From a bacterium UBA2214 (GTDB lineage: Bacteria; Zhuqueibacterota; Zhuqueibacteria; Residuimicrobiales; Residuimicrobiaceae), in NCBI GenBank assembly GCA_002327255.1, contig DCUM01000034.1:203-18275 (forward strand): 18,073 nucleotides of DNA, given 5' to 3'. Shown here piece after piece: positions 6,175 through 14,202 of this stretch. The notes under the pieces are model-generated. The model saw nothing but the letters and a program-made list of their open reading frames with translations. It had not been told where the DNA came from and did no database searches. Position 1 is the stretch's first letter. Each line of letters starts with the position of its first letter. Both the position numbers and the translations under genes were made by a program.

Positions 6175-7716
6175 TTATTTGATCAACAAGAGCTTGTGCC
6201 GGATGGTCTGGCTCTTGCTGCTCAAGATCAGGAAATAGACGCCGCTCGATTCGCTGAGGGCATGCCAGACGACACGATGCTCGCCCATGGTCTGTTGCGC
6301 CAGATCGAATCGGCGCACCAGTACACCGCGCGCATCAACGACCCGCAGATTGACATCCCCTGGCTCACGCAGGGTGAACGTTATCGTGGTCGATGCATTG
6401 AACGGATTGGGGTAATTCATCACCTGGGCAAATGATGTTGGCTTGCTCGTTTCATCCAACTCAATGCCGGTACCGGTCTTTTTCGGGCATTCCACAACAA
6501 TGTCGCGAATGTAAGCCTGATTGCGGCTGGCAATGCGCAACTTGCCATCGTCGTCCACAAAAATTTGGCTCACCTCCTGCCGCGTACCGCCTTCAGCCCC
6601 CTGCCTCCTGTCGTGTTTGAAATGCAAATATCTCAGTCCTGCACGTCGATAATCTTCCACGCCGGTCACAACAACGCTGTGCGCATAGGCATTGCCACTC
6701 TGGTCTTTGGCTACATAGTTGATCTCCACATCGCAGCCCTCTTTCAGTGCCTCTTTGAGAAATTCCCAGGTCGGATAATCGCCCGAATTCATACAGGTGG
6801 CGGTACTCTTTCCATCCGAACTTTTCAGGTCGTTATTGATATAATCCTTCTTTACCTGGAACTTGACATCGATGGGTAAATTGCGTTCCTGGAAATAATT
6901 CAGCTTTCCCTGTATCATCTTGTCGGTGTAGGTACCCTCATTATTGGCACGTTTCATCGCTTTGCTCAATTGTTCCACCAGGTCATGCTCCGGTGGCGGA
7001 AAGCCCAAAAAGATGTTATATTTTTTATCCATCCACAAAAGACTGTTGGCCGTGGCGGTCGGCACACAGGCATTCTTGTCGCCAGCGTACGTGGGACTAT
7101 CGCCATGTTTTGAATCATCGAGGTCGATATTGGGCACTTCACAACCATAGTAATAGACTTCAGATAATTCGTCTCCTTTTTTTGTCCCGGCAATTTTGTT
7201 GGGTCCAAACTGAGGCGGCTGTGGAGCCTGTGCCAGGTGCGAACCCATGGCATCATCCACCAGGGGCATCACCGTGATGAGTTTTGTGTCGATATGGGTC
7301 GAAGGATTGTAAGGATAGTCCTGTGGCGTCGTGAAGAGATGGATATAACCGATCAACTGTGGAGGAAACTGCTCCGGCGTCGGTGCCAGCCACAGCAAAT
7401 CGAATGGAACCGAAACCTGCTGACGAACGGGGCTCATCGCCGCGGGCGGCAGAAACAAGTTGGAAACGCCGATGCAGAAAGCAGAGCCGGTCGCATCCTG
7501 GAGACCGACGCTTAAGAAGGCTCCCTCGGCGCCCGGATCATAGGCAATGTTGATCAGACCGGCGTAATCGACAGGAATATGGTTGATGTAGCTAACCTTG
7601 TCGAATCCGAGTTCAAAATTGGATTGACCAAACAGGGAACCGCATAAAAGCAGGATCCCTATAAACCCATTCCAAAACCGGAAGGATTTGCGGTAATGCT
7701 GATTATTGGTGAGCAT
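6175..7716 (-). CDS. Secreted C39-like cysteine peptidase with T9SS sorting domain
   Basis: This is a 513-residue protein. An AAAGGAGG ribosome site 5 bases before the ATG fixes the start. A signal peptide follows, with hydrophobic core FIGILLLCGSLFG and cleavage near residue 31. Residues about 32-160 form an unassigned N-terminal region. The peptidase-like part runs from about 200 to 400: ACVPTATANSLLW places the nucleophile at Cys217, as in the C-[GV]-P-T start of papain-fold C39 enzymes, and AYAHSVVVTGV places the His at 346. Asp369 is a possible third residue. The usual Gln before the Cys is not seen; Asn215 lies nearby. Residues 434-513 are the sorting domain (NYPNPFNASTTI, SGVYFLIL). 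It is expected on the cell surface or in the medium. Peptidase activity is a family-based inference, and some family members are inactive or bind other substrates. Confidence 0.75.
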   Translation of the reverse strand: MLTNNQHYRKSFRFWNGFIGILLLCGSLFGQSNFELGFDKVSYINHIPVDYAGLINIAYDPGAEGAFLSVGLQDATGSAFCIGVSNLFLPPAAMSPVRQQVSVPFDLLWLAPTPEQFPPQLIGYIHLFTTPQDYPYNPSTHIDTKLITVMPLVDDAMGSHLAQAPQPPQFGPNKIAGTKKGDELSEVYYYGCEVPNIDLDDSKHGDSPTYAGDKNACVPTATANSLLWMDKKYNIFLGFPPPEHDLVEQLSKAMKRANNEGTYTDKMIQGKLNYFQERNLPIDVKFQVKKDYINNDLKSSDGKSTATCMNSGDYPTWEFLKEALKEGCDVEINYVAKDQSGNAYAHSVVVTGVEDYRRAGLRYLHFKHDRRQGAEGGTRQEVSQIFVDDDGKLRIASRNQAYIRDIVVECPKKTGTGIELDETSKPTSFAQVMNYPNPFNASTTITFTLREPGDVNLRVVDARGVLVRRFDLAQQTMGEHRVVWHALSESSGVYFLILSSKSQTIRHKLLLIK

Positions 7717-7793
7717 GACAGCCTCCTTTCATTTAAATAATAAAACATCAGGCTTGAATATATTAATTCGTCTATACGAACTTAAAAATGTTT

Positions 7794-7822
7794 TTTTTAC
7801 TCTTCACGGCAAAATCAGTCAA
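7794..7822 (-). promoter_or_regulatory. Candidate sigma-70 promoter of the C39-like peptidase gene
   Basis: On the minus strand, TTGACT (7822-7817) and TAAAAA (7799-7794) are separated by exactly 17 bp, about 80 bp before the start codon. The -10 box is poor. A short inverted repeat (TTCGT-N4-ACGAA, 7767-7780) lies between this site and the gene and might be an operator. Confidence 0.35.
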
Positions 7823-7928
7823 CCACCTCTTTCATTCTATCATCAGGATCAAGGTGCTTGTACGGGAAAAAGCGAACATAACCAGGATCAACAGATGACG
7901 TCATAGTAGATCTGCCAACAACTATTGC

Positions 7929-7978
7929 CACCGGTTCAATAGTATGCCAAAATCACCGGTCTGGGAGTATACCAATTT
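7929..7978. repeat. Tandem 25-bp imperfect repeat in the 7717-8328 intergenic region
   Basis: Two adjacent units, 7929-7953 and 7954-7978, both read CACCGGT-N4-[TG]AGTAT-[GA]-CCAA. They lie between two minus-strand secreted hydrolase genes, about 210 bp before the peptidase start. Tandem sites like this can be regulator binding sites. Apart from this and the promoter candidate, I see nothing supportable in the 612-bp gap. Confidence 0.45.
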
Positions 7979-8328
7979 GAGGACGAGCATAGAGATATTG
8001 GGGGCCTGAAATGTCAAGATCAGGATAAAAAGGTTGGGTGGATGTGTCTTGGTTCAGCGTGAAAAGGAATTTTGAGGTGTAAGAATAGGGTGGATGATTT
8101 CTGCGCAAGCCGAGCCGGCAGCGATATCGACAATTAACGTGCTTTTCAGGAATTTGCTTGTTCTTCCCGAGCGAAGCGAAGGCACAGGCACTCGATGCTC
8201 AGCGCCGCGATGATACACACCTTGCCCCTTTCCAGGAATAGGGGAAACTGCTCCGGCAAGATTTTTTTGCATTTTACAGACAGCCACTGTCACAGGCGTT
8301 TAGTAGAGTTGGAATCAGGCTCAGTCAC

Positions 8329-10281
8329 CTACCTCAGTACGCTGAGTTTTCTTATCCTGCTTGTTTGCCCCGCTTGCAGCACATACCAAAAAATTCCCGA
8401 AGGAACCGGCTGGCCCCATTGATCACGACCATCCCAGAATAAAGTATGCGTGCCTGTTGGATAGATCCCCATTTCAAGAGATTTTACCAACCGGCCTTTT
8501 AAATCGATGATCCGAAGTGAAACCTGACCGGTCCGATCCAGCTTGAAGCGGATGATGGTATGCTGATTGAAAGGGTTGGGATAGTTCTGGTACAGGTGCA
8601 GGTTCTCCGGGAGAACATCGAGGGCGAAGCGGCTGACACGGCTCGCATCTCGCACAACGGGCAGAATAATATGGGATGACCAGCGCGGTCCAATATGAAC
8701 GGTGTTGATCGCTGTCAGTGGATTTAAGCGATGGTTGGGTTCAGCTCCGGTGTTGGGATTGATTTCATAACGGGGAAAGTTGCTCGAGGAAACGGCAACT
8801 TTGATCCGGTGGCCGCTGTTAAATACAATGGCCGTTGGTGGGAGGGTGATCTCCACAGACAATGTGTCCCGGGATTGGGCAAATTGCTCCTTTTCCGCTG
8901 TGTATCCGTCTCGAAACCTTATCCGGCGAATACCATCGCATACAATCATTTCCCGTCCATCCGGATAAACGTCTATCAATTTGAGGGTGAAATCCGTATC
9001 GGGCCGGTCTGTGGAGACAAACAGAATGCCTTTTACAGTGCCTTCGACGCGTAAGGGCTGGATCAATGGCGCTGAGGCAAAAGCCAGGATATCCGCTCTC
9101 TGATTGAGGGAGCGCTGATCGTGTGGGCCATCGCTGATGGAGGCTGTTTTCTGGTTGTTGCCGCCAATGGTTGGAACAGGATTGCCGGGATCAAAAGGAT
9201 ATGAATAGCTGGTTGAAATGTCAGGTGTTGCTTCGTTCAGGGCGCCTTCTGCAGAAAGATAGTAGGGAACCATTTGGCTTTGGGGCGGCCATGTATCCGC
9301 TTCAATCCATTGGCAGCCGATTTCGTCCGTGCGATCCGGATCGCCCATGAGATAATACAAGGCGGTTGATGAACTCACAGCCCCATTGTCTGCACCTTTC
9401 AGCCAATAGTCAAACCATTGCACGGCCGCCGGCAAGAAATCCAGTGCTGCGCCCGGATAGGTGAGTGTTCCCGCTCGCGTTTCGCCTATGCCCGTATGCG
9501 TCCAGGGTCCCATGAGCAATTTCTGAGGGTAGGCCAGAGACTGGCTCTTGAGCGTCGAATAAGCCTGAAGGGTACCCTCTGAAAAACAGTCGTACCAACC
9601 ACCGATATGGAGAATGGCGGTTGTTATTTGATCGACTCGTGTCAGCAGATTCATCTCTTCCCAGTAGCGATTATAATAGGGCATGCTGAGTAAAAAGGGC
9701 AGCATATGCTGGGAATTCTGACCATTAATCCATTCTTCCACGCGTGATTTTTGCAACTCCCCACCGGGATATACGACCTGATGGTAAAAGTCAGAGGCTG
9801 CGATCATGGATACAGCACAGATGAGACTGGGATGCGCTGCGCCAGCCGCCCGGTAGGTGGTAATGCCGCTGGCCGATGCGCCAAACTGGCCTATTTTTCC
9901 ATTGCACCAGGGCCTTCGTACCAGCCAGTCAATGGTGTCATAACCATCCTGCAAAGCACCCCAACCGTCATTAAAATATGCAGAATCAGTACCCTGGGAA
10001 GCGAATCGCCCCCGGGTGTCCTGGACCACATAGGCGTATCCGAGCAACTGCATCAGGGTGATGCTGGCTGCGTCGAGATGATCTTTGTTTTTATTATAGG
10101 GTGTGCGATAGAGGAGCACGGGACGTGCTTTATTGTCAGCGGGGCGGTAGATGTCGGTCGCAAGCTGCACACCATCGCGCATGGGTATCATGATGGTGGT
10201 TTTGTTGGTCTGCAGGCAGGCTGGCTCCGGCTGTGAAACCAATAAAATGCAAAAAAAGCCTAGATAAGTTGTGTGTCTCAC
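8329..10281 (-). CDS. Secreted CocE/NonD-family alpha/beta hydrolase with T9SS sorting domain
   Basis: This is a 650-residue protein of the X-Pro dipeptidyl-peptidase/cocaine esterase family (S15-like). The GTG at 10281 is chosen because AAGGA lies 6 bases upstream and a signal peptide follows (MRHTTYLGFFCILLVS); an earlier in-frame TTG at 10305 lacks such a site. The catalytic triad is intact: Ser136 in GASASG (family pattern G-x-S-Y-x-G), Asp231 in GGWYDCF and His262 in GPWTHTG. The N-terminal strand motif PMRDGVQLATDIYRP is typical of the family. A beta-sandwich domain fills about 330-560, and the end (about 570-650) is the sorting domain (NYPNPFNQHTII, SGIFWYVLQAG). It should hydrolyse ester or amide bonds outside the cell; family members include glutaryl-7-ACA acylase, so the substrate is open. 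Its Ala-Cys near residue 21 is not a proper lipobox. Confidence 0.87.
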   Translation of the reverse strand: MRHTTYLGFFCILLVSQPEPACLQTNKTTIMIPMRDGVQLATDIYRPADNKARPVLLYRTPYNKNKDHLDAASITLMQLLGYAYVVQDTRGRFASQGTDSAYFNDGWGALQDGYDTIDWLVRRPWCNGKIGQFGASASGITTYRAAGAAHPSLICAVSMIAASDFYHQVVYPGGELQKSRVEEWINGQNSQHMLPFLLSMPYYNRYWEEMNLLTRVDQITTAILHIGGWYDCFSEGTLQAYSTLKSQSLAYPQKLLMGPWTHTGIGETRAGTLTYPGAALDFLPAAVQWFDYWLKGADNGAVSSSTALYYLMGDPDRTDEIGCQWIEADTWPPQSQMVPYYLSAEGALNEATPDISTSYSYPFDPGNPVPTIGGNNQKTASISDGPHDQRSLNQRADILAFASAPLIQPLRVEGTVKGILFVSTDRPDTDFTLKLIDVYPDGREMIVCDGIRRIRFRDGYTAEKEQFAQSRDTLSVEITLPPTAIVFNSGHRIKVAVSSSNFPRYEINPNTGAEPNHRLNPLTAINTVHIGPRWSSHIILPVVRDASRVSRFALDVLPENLHLYQNYPNPFNQHTIIRFKLDRTGQVSLRIIDLKGRLVKSLEMGIYPTGTHTLFWDGRDQWGQPVPSGIFWYVLQAGQTSRIRKLSVLR

Positions 10282-11338
10282 ATCGTTTCCTTGTCCAATT
10301 CGCAAACAGATTTGTCCAGTCTAATCAAACCACAATGGTCAGTAACAGGATATGCTTTTGGTCACCATAATAAGTAAATGGCGTTCCATTCCATTATTGA
10401 TATCGGAAAATATCAGGGGGTGTTGCCGGAATTATTTTTCGTCAAATGGGTGATGCTGCCATTGTCAAATATTTCACGCATACCCTGCGTCGCATTATTT
10501 TCCATAATCAATCGGACTCGGAAAAAATCATACCCTGCCACGAGAAAATAGTCGTCCATGATGGCCACCATTTTTCTCTTCGTCCTTTCTTTTTATTGGT
10601 AATAGCAAATTTGATTTTGCCGGGAGTCAAAAAATCGAGTGAATCATCCTCTGCCAGGCGCCTGATACCCAGCCATTTCTCCATTTGCAGTGCGCCAGGG
10701 CCATATCCGGTATATGCACTTGCCGGGAAATTAGTCAATAGAGACCTGAAAAACAAGCAAAATCCCTGAAACACATGTTAATGGGCGAAATCGCTGCGGG
10801 ATCAGCTGATCAACTTGTGCAGAAATCGGGAAAGGACTCTTAAGAACTGATAAGAACAACAACCGCTCCGAGGATGAAATACGCAAAACGGCGTGGGCCA
10901 CCCTCTGCGGCGGCGGGCATTTACTGATAAGAACTGATAAACTGATAATAAATATTATTTTGCAGGGCGAAATCAAATTCCCTGTCAGTTTCCGGCCGGC
11001 AGGTGAATATCTGGCATCTGTTCAGCTATGATGCCGTCGTCCTGGTGGCGACGCCGGCGGTCCAGTTGTCCGGCGGCATGAATGTGCCGGGATGGGGCAT
11101 CGTGTTCGTTTATCTGTTTTTTGCCGCCGGCTTGAACCAGCACAAATTGTATTTATAGGAGTTAAGCAGTTGCAAATCTGAAAATTCGCGCAAGGGAAGG
11201 GTTTTGGACCGGACTCATGATTGAAGGGCAACACGCCAGGAGTCTGCCGGAATTGACGTTTTGCGAAATTACAATTGATTGATTAATATATACTTATAAA
11301 TTTGGCCCTGAAAGTAGTGTTGCAATAATATCAAGTAC
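10282..11338. other. Intergenic region of about 1 kb without a convincing gene
   Basis: No frame here has both a ribosome site and a recognisable product. The stretch holds four copies of ACTGATAA (10846, 10923, 10933, 10941) and a perfect 12-bp palindrome, GATCAGCTGATC (10800-10811). A 51-codon open frame at 11003-11158 encodes a hydrophobic segment (PGWGIVFVYLFFAAG) that may be the tail of a lost membrane protein; its GTG start has no ribosome site. The local composition alternates between AT-rich and GC-rich blocks, as in decayed DNA. Confidence 0.5.
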
Positions 11339-13483
11339 TTATAATTTAAATCCGACAGGCTCCCAGACCTGTTCAAGACAGGAACGCAACGCAGCCGGAT
11401 CCGTGATTGGAAGCTTGCAAACCCCGTTCTCGCACACATAGGCCGTCGCTTTGCCATCCACGGGATTTATCGATGCGATAAATTTATAATGTGTTTCCAG
11501 TTTGCGCTGAGCGGCTGCCCCATCCGCGAGAATGACGGTCTTGTTGGGAATAAACCGCTCGTGCAGAGCCCGGAGCAGGTTCCCGGTGTCCACGGCGCCT
11601 GGTTTACCTGCGATGATGATCTGCCTGGGTGTGGCGAGATGGAAATCGAATGCTGAAATCATGCGAGGCATTGCGTATGGAGCCTGTTCGAGTTTCGGGC
11701 TGAATGCCGCGATGATCCGCTCTGCTTGTTCGCGCCATTCCTGATGGTCGGTCATCAGTGCAAGGCGCAACAGGTTTTGCAGGCTTACGGAATTGGCGGA
11801 TGGTTCCGCGCCGTCATGGTCCTCCTTGATTCTCAACAGGATGGTTTTATCTTTTCCGGTCGTACTGAAATAACCTCCTTCGCGATGGTCCAGGAATAAA
11901 GCGTCCTGCTTTTTCTGCAACTCAATCGCCCAGTTCAGACGCTCGACATCGAAGGAGGCTTCGTAAAGATCGAGCAGACCATGGATCAAAAACGCATAGT
12001 CATCAGCGTACCCTTCAATCGCGGCATGCCCATTGCGATAACGGCGAAGCAATATCCCGTTTGTCGGTGTGTAAAGATTTTTCCGCACAAAAGCCGCGGC
12101 GGCCGTCGCCGCCACCAGAAAATCTTCATCCTGGAGAATCTGAAAGGCGCGGGAAAAGGCGGAGATCATCAGCCCGTTCCAGGCGGTAATGGTTTTATCG
12201 TCCAGGTGCGCGCGCGGGCGGACATCCCGATTTTCGAGCAATACCGCACGGGATTCCGAGATGATCGTTTCGATAGTGGCTTGGTTCAGGCCGAATCGTT
12301 CAGCCAATTCTTCGACAGAGTGAGAGACGATCAGTACATTCTTGCCGCGGAATTCGCCGTGCGGATCGTTGCGGACGTTACCGTTCCTTTCGACACCATA
12401 GCGGCAGTTGAATATCGCTGCCTTCTGTTGCCCGAGCATGGACACAATCTCGTCATGCTCCCAAACATAAAAAGCGCCTTCGGCATGTTCGCCCGGACGG
12501 CCGGGCACATCGCTGTCCGCGTCTTCGGCGGAATAGAACTGTCCCTGCGCGCCGGTCATGTATCGCCGCACATAATCAAGAATATCGCGGACTGCCTCGG
12601 CAAAAAACGCTTCACGGGTGATCTGGTAGGCATCCAGATACGTGTTGGCCAACTGGGCCTGGTCGTATAGCATTTTTTCGAAATGGGGCACATGCCAGCG
12701 TTCGTCCACTGCGTAACGATGAAAGCCGCCGCCCAGATGATCGTGAATGCCGCCGTTGGCCATTTTACGCAGTGTGAACAAGACCATGTCCAGGGCGTCG
12801 CGAATGCCAGTGCGAGCATAGTAGCGCAACAGGAAATCCGGAGCGGCCGGACGCGGGAACTTGGGTGTCCCGCCGAAACCGCCCTGGACCGGATCGTAGG
12901 ATGCCTTCATCTGCGAATAAGCAAGGTCGGGCAGGGCCTGTTCCAGACGCACGGCATCCGTCGTTTCGGGCGCTGTTGCCTGCTTCAACCGTTCAAGCAT
13001 GTCGGTGCTGGAAGCGATAATGCCGGCGTGATCCTTTCTCCACGCCTCCGCAATCTTGAGCAGTACGTTTTTGAACCCGGGCCGCCCCCAGCGATCCTCG
13101 GGCGGATAGTAAGTGCCGCCGATGAACGGTTTAAGGTCGGGAGTCAACCAGACGCTCATAGGCCAGCCGCCGCCACCGGTCGTGGCCTGGACAAATGTCA
13201 TGTACACCCTGTCCACGTCCGGTCGTTCCTCGCGATCCACTTTGACGCTGACAAAATACCGGTTCAGCACTTCCGCGATCGCCGGGCTCTCGAAAGATTC
13301 ATGCGCCATTACATGGCACCAGTGACAGGTCGAGTAGCCTACCGAGAGAAAGATCGGCTTGTTCTCCCTTCGTGCTATGGCAAAAGCCTCTTCGCCCCAT
13401 GGATACCACTCCACCGGGTTATGGGCATGCTGTAGCAGATACGGACTGTTTTCATTCGTCAGTTTGTTCACGTATTTATCCAT
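11339..13483 (-). CDS. YyaL/DUF255 family thioredoxin-domain protein
   Basis: This is a 714-residue protein of the conserved family that includes YyaL and mammalian SPATA20. Residues about 5-165 are the DUF255 thioredoxin-like domain: SPYLLQHAHNPVEWYPWG, then STCHWCHVM with Cys53 and Cys56, then KVDREERPD. The rest is an alpha/alpha six-hairpin barrel like N-acylglucosamine 2-epimerases (GGGFHRYAVDERWHVPHFEK, KTITAWNGLMISAF, EGYADDYAFL). No signal peptide is seen, so it is probably cytosolic. The biochemical role of the family is not settled; a redox link is inferred from the CxxC. The frame is open 18 codons upstream of this start, but those codons lie in the repeat array and give no family sequence, so MDKYVNKLTNENSPY is taken as the N-terminus. 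There is no good ribosome site before the ATG; the repeat head TTGGGGTCGGACC begins 7 bases away. Confidence 0.9.
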   Translation of the reverse strand: MDKYVNKLTNENSPYLLQHAHNPVEWYPWGEEAFAIARRENKPIFLSVGYSTCHWCHVMAHESFESPAIAEVLNRYFVSVKVDREERPDVDRVYMTFVQATTGGGGWPMSVWLTPDLKPFIGGTYYPPEDRWGRPGFKNVLLKIAEAWRKDHAGIIASSTDMLERLKQATAPETTDAVRLEQALPDLAYSQMKASYDPVQGGFGGTPKFPRPAAPDFLLRYYARTGIRDALDMVLFTLRKMANGGIHDHLGGGFHRYAVDERWHVPHFEKMLYDQAQLANTYLDAYQITREAFFAEAVRDILDYVRRYMTGAQGQFYSAEDADSDVPGRPGEHAEGAFYVWEHDEIVSMLGQQKAAIFNCRYGVERNGNVRNDPHGEFRGKNVLIVSHSVEELAERFGLNQATIETIISESRAVLLENRDVRPRAHLDDKTITAWNGLMISAFSRAFQILQDEDFLVAATAAAAFVRKNLYTPTNGILLRRYRNGHAAIEGYADDYAFLIHGLLDLYEASFDVERLNWAIELQKKQDALFLDHREGGYFSTTGKDKTILLRIKEDHDGAEPSANSVSLQNLLRLALMTDHQEWREQAERIIAAFSPKLEQAPYAMPRMISAFDFHLATPRQIIIAGKPGAVDTGNLLRALHERFIPNKTVILADGAAAQRKLETHYKFIASINPVDGKATAYVCENGVCKLPITDPAALRSCLEQVWEPVGFKL

Positions 13484-13489
13484 AGTAAA

Positions 13490-13613
13490 TTGGGGTCGGA
13501 CCAAGTTAAATAATTGTTTATAAATAATATAATTCATTTATTTACCCCAAAACGGGCCTTAGAATGCAAATTTTACCCGGAAATATTCATTCTAAGAGAA
13601 ATTGGGGAGTAAA
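13490..13613 (+). repeat. Truncated repeat-family copy, first unit of tandem array
   Basis: The unit starts TTGGGGTCGGACCAAGTTAA and contains the internal hairpin CTTAGAATG (13558-13566) with CATTCTAAG (13588-13596). It stops after AGAGAAATTGGGG, where the next unit begins 124 bp from the first. It is nearly identical to the first part of the following unit. It abuts the start of the DUF255 gene. Confidence 0.8.
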
Positions 13614-13802
13614 TTGGGGTCGGACCAAGTTAAATAATTGTTTATAAATAATATAATTCATTTATTTACCCCAAAACGGGCCTTGGAATGCAAATTTTAC
13701 CCGGAAATATTCATTCTAAGAGAAATTGCAGGCCTAAAAAAAGTGCCTTTATATTTTGAAATTCATCGTATCGATCGAAATGGACGCATCCATAGTTAAA
13801 TT
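13614..13802 (+). repeat. Repeat-family copy, second unit of tandem array
   Basis: This has the same head and the same internal hairpin (CTTGGAATG at 13682-13690, one base changed, with CATTCTAAG at 13712-13720). It continues through TTTATATTTTGAAATTCATC and GATCGAAATGGACGC, matching the MITE at 5555 up to about 5735. The inverted right end of the MITE is missing; instead the next direct copy of the head begins at 13801. Confidence 0.8.
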
Positions 13803-13873
13803 GGGGTCGGACCAAATGATAATATCATGCTCCGCCATGATGCCTGTCAGCACTGCGACTGACACGACTGTCC
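13803..13873 (+). repeat. Conserved 70-bp repeat head, copy B
   Basis: This is nearly identical to 5886-5955. Three palindromic features follow one another: GGTC-G-GACC; ATCATG (13824-13829) with CATGAT (13836-13841); and TGTCAG (13845-13850) with CTGACA (13859-13864). Serial hairpins at an end are typical of elements moved by HUH enzymes. A transposase fragment follows within about 30 bp. Confidence 0.75.
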
Positions 13874-13904
13874 AGCCCAGGATAACCATGCCTTCATACA
13901 TGAT

Positions 13905-14125
13905 CAGGGCACGGTGATGGCGCACTCTGGATCCAGCATCGACAATCCGGTGCGAATAGGGCAGAGGATACAGAGGGCATGCAGCGGCTTGTCGCCTGTG
14001 TTTCGCGCTGTCCCTTTTCGCTGGCGCCAATGATCAAGGTCACGGAAGAAGGACAGGTGATCTACCGTGCCGGAAAAAGCGAATGCGTGCGGTTTCCGCG
14101 GCCTGCGGAAACCGCAAAAGCCTGA
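13905..14125 (+). pseudogene. Remnant of a Y2 (IS91-like) HUH transposase, C-terminal part
   Basis: One frame reads AHSGSSIDNPVRIGQ and the next, after a frameshift near 13960, reads EDTEGMQRLVACVSRCPFSL and then APMIKVTEEGQVIYRA. Together they match the stretch HSGFS[IV]D..VR..-GMQRL...-SRCPFSLARM-..GKV.YRA in Y2 transposases of the IS91-like group. The frame ends at TGA 14123-14125, before the conserved LDFLAE and IRYYGWYSN parts, so the tail is lost. It begins without the N-terminal half and the HUH core. A vapC remnant adjoins it directly. Confidence 0.7.
14088..14116. other. Perfect 12-bp stem-loop at the end of the transposase remnant
   Basis: TGCGGTTTCCGC (14088-14099) pairs with GCGGAAACCGCA (14105-14116) around GGCCT. 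No T run follows on either strand, so it is not a standard terminator. It sits 9 bp before the end of the broken transposase frame and may be part of an element end. Confidence 0.6.
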
Positions 14126-14186
14126 TTCAGGGCTGCCAGTGACGTTTTGTCACCACAGAAGACAGATGTTGGCATGAGAACCCCAT
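14122..14186 (-). pseudogene. Remnant of a second vapC-like toxin gene (5' end only)
   Basis: Read on the minus strand from the ATG at 14186, the DNA aligns with the start of the intact vapC. The GGTCATG junction, the CCAAC of the DTN motif region and then CGDKTSLAALNQA correspond to SGDKAVLAALNQA in the intact toxin. A small deletion puts the first codons out of frame. The similarity ends exactly where the transposase remnant ends (about 14122). This is either a tandem duplicate or a remnant of another vapBC copy. Confidence 0.6.
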
Positions 14187-14202
14187 GACCGGCCATGCAG
14201 AC

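Noticed and set aside
8054..8293. 79-codon minus-strand frame downstream of the CocE-like gene
   Set aside because: It contains a short stretch seen in spurious translations (VPSLRSGRTSKF) and has no ribosome site or domain.
10446..10976. Overlapping 80-110 codon frames in the 10.3-11.3 kb gap
   Set aside because: Frames on both strands are of similar length, with no motif and no ribosome site, so none is favoured.
12683..13435. 250-codon plus-strand frame opposite the DUF255 gene
   Set aside because: The minus strand carries the CHWC motif and the full family sequence. This frame is its shadow.
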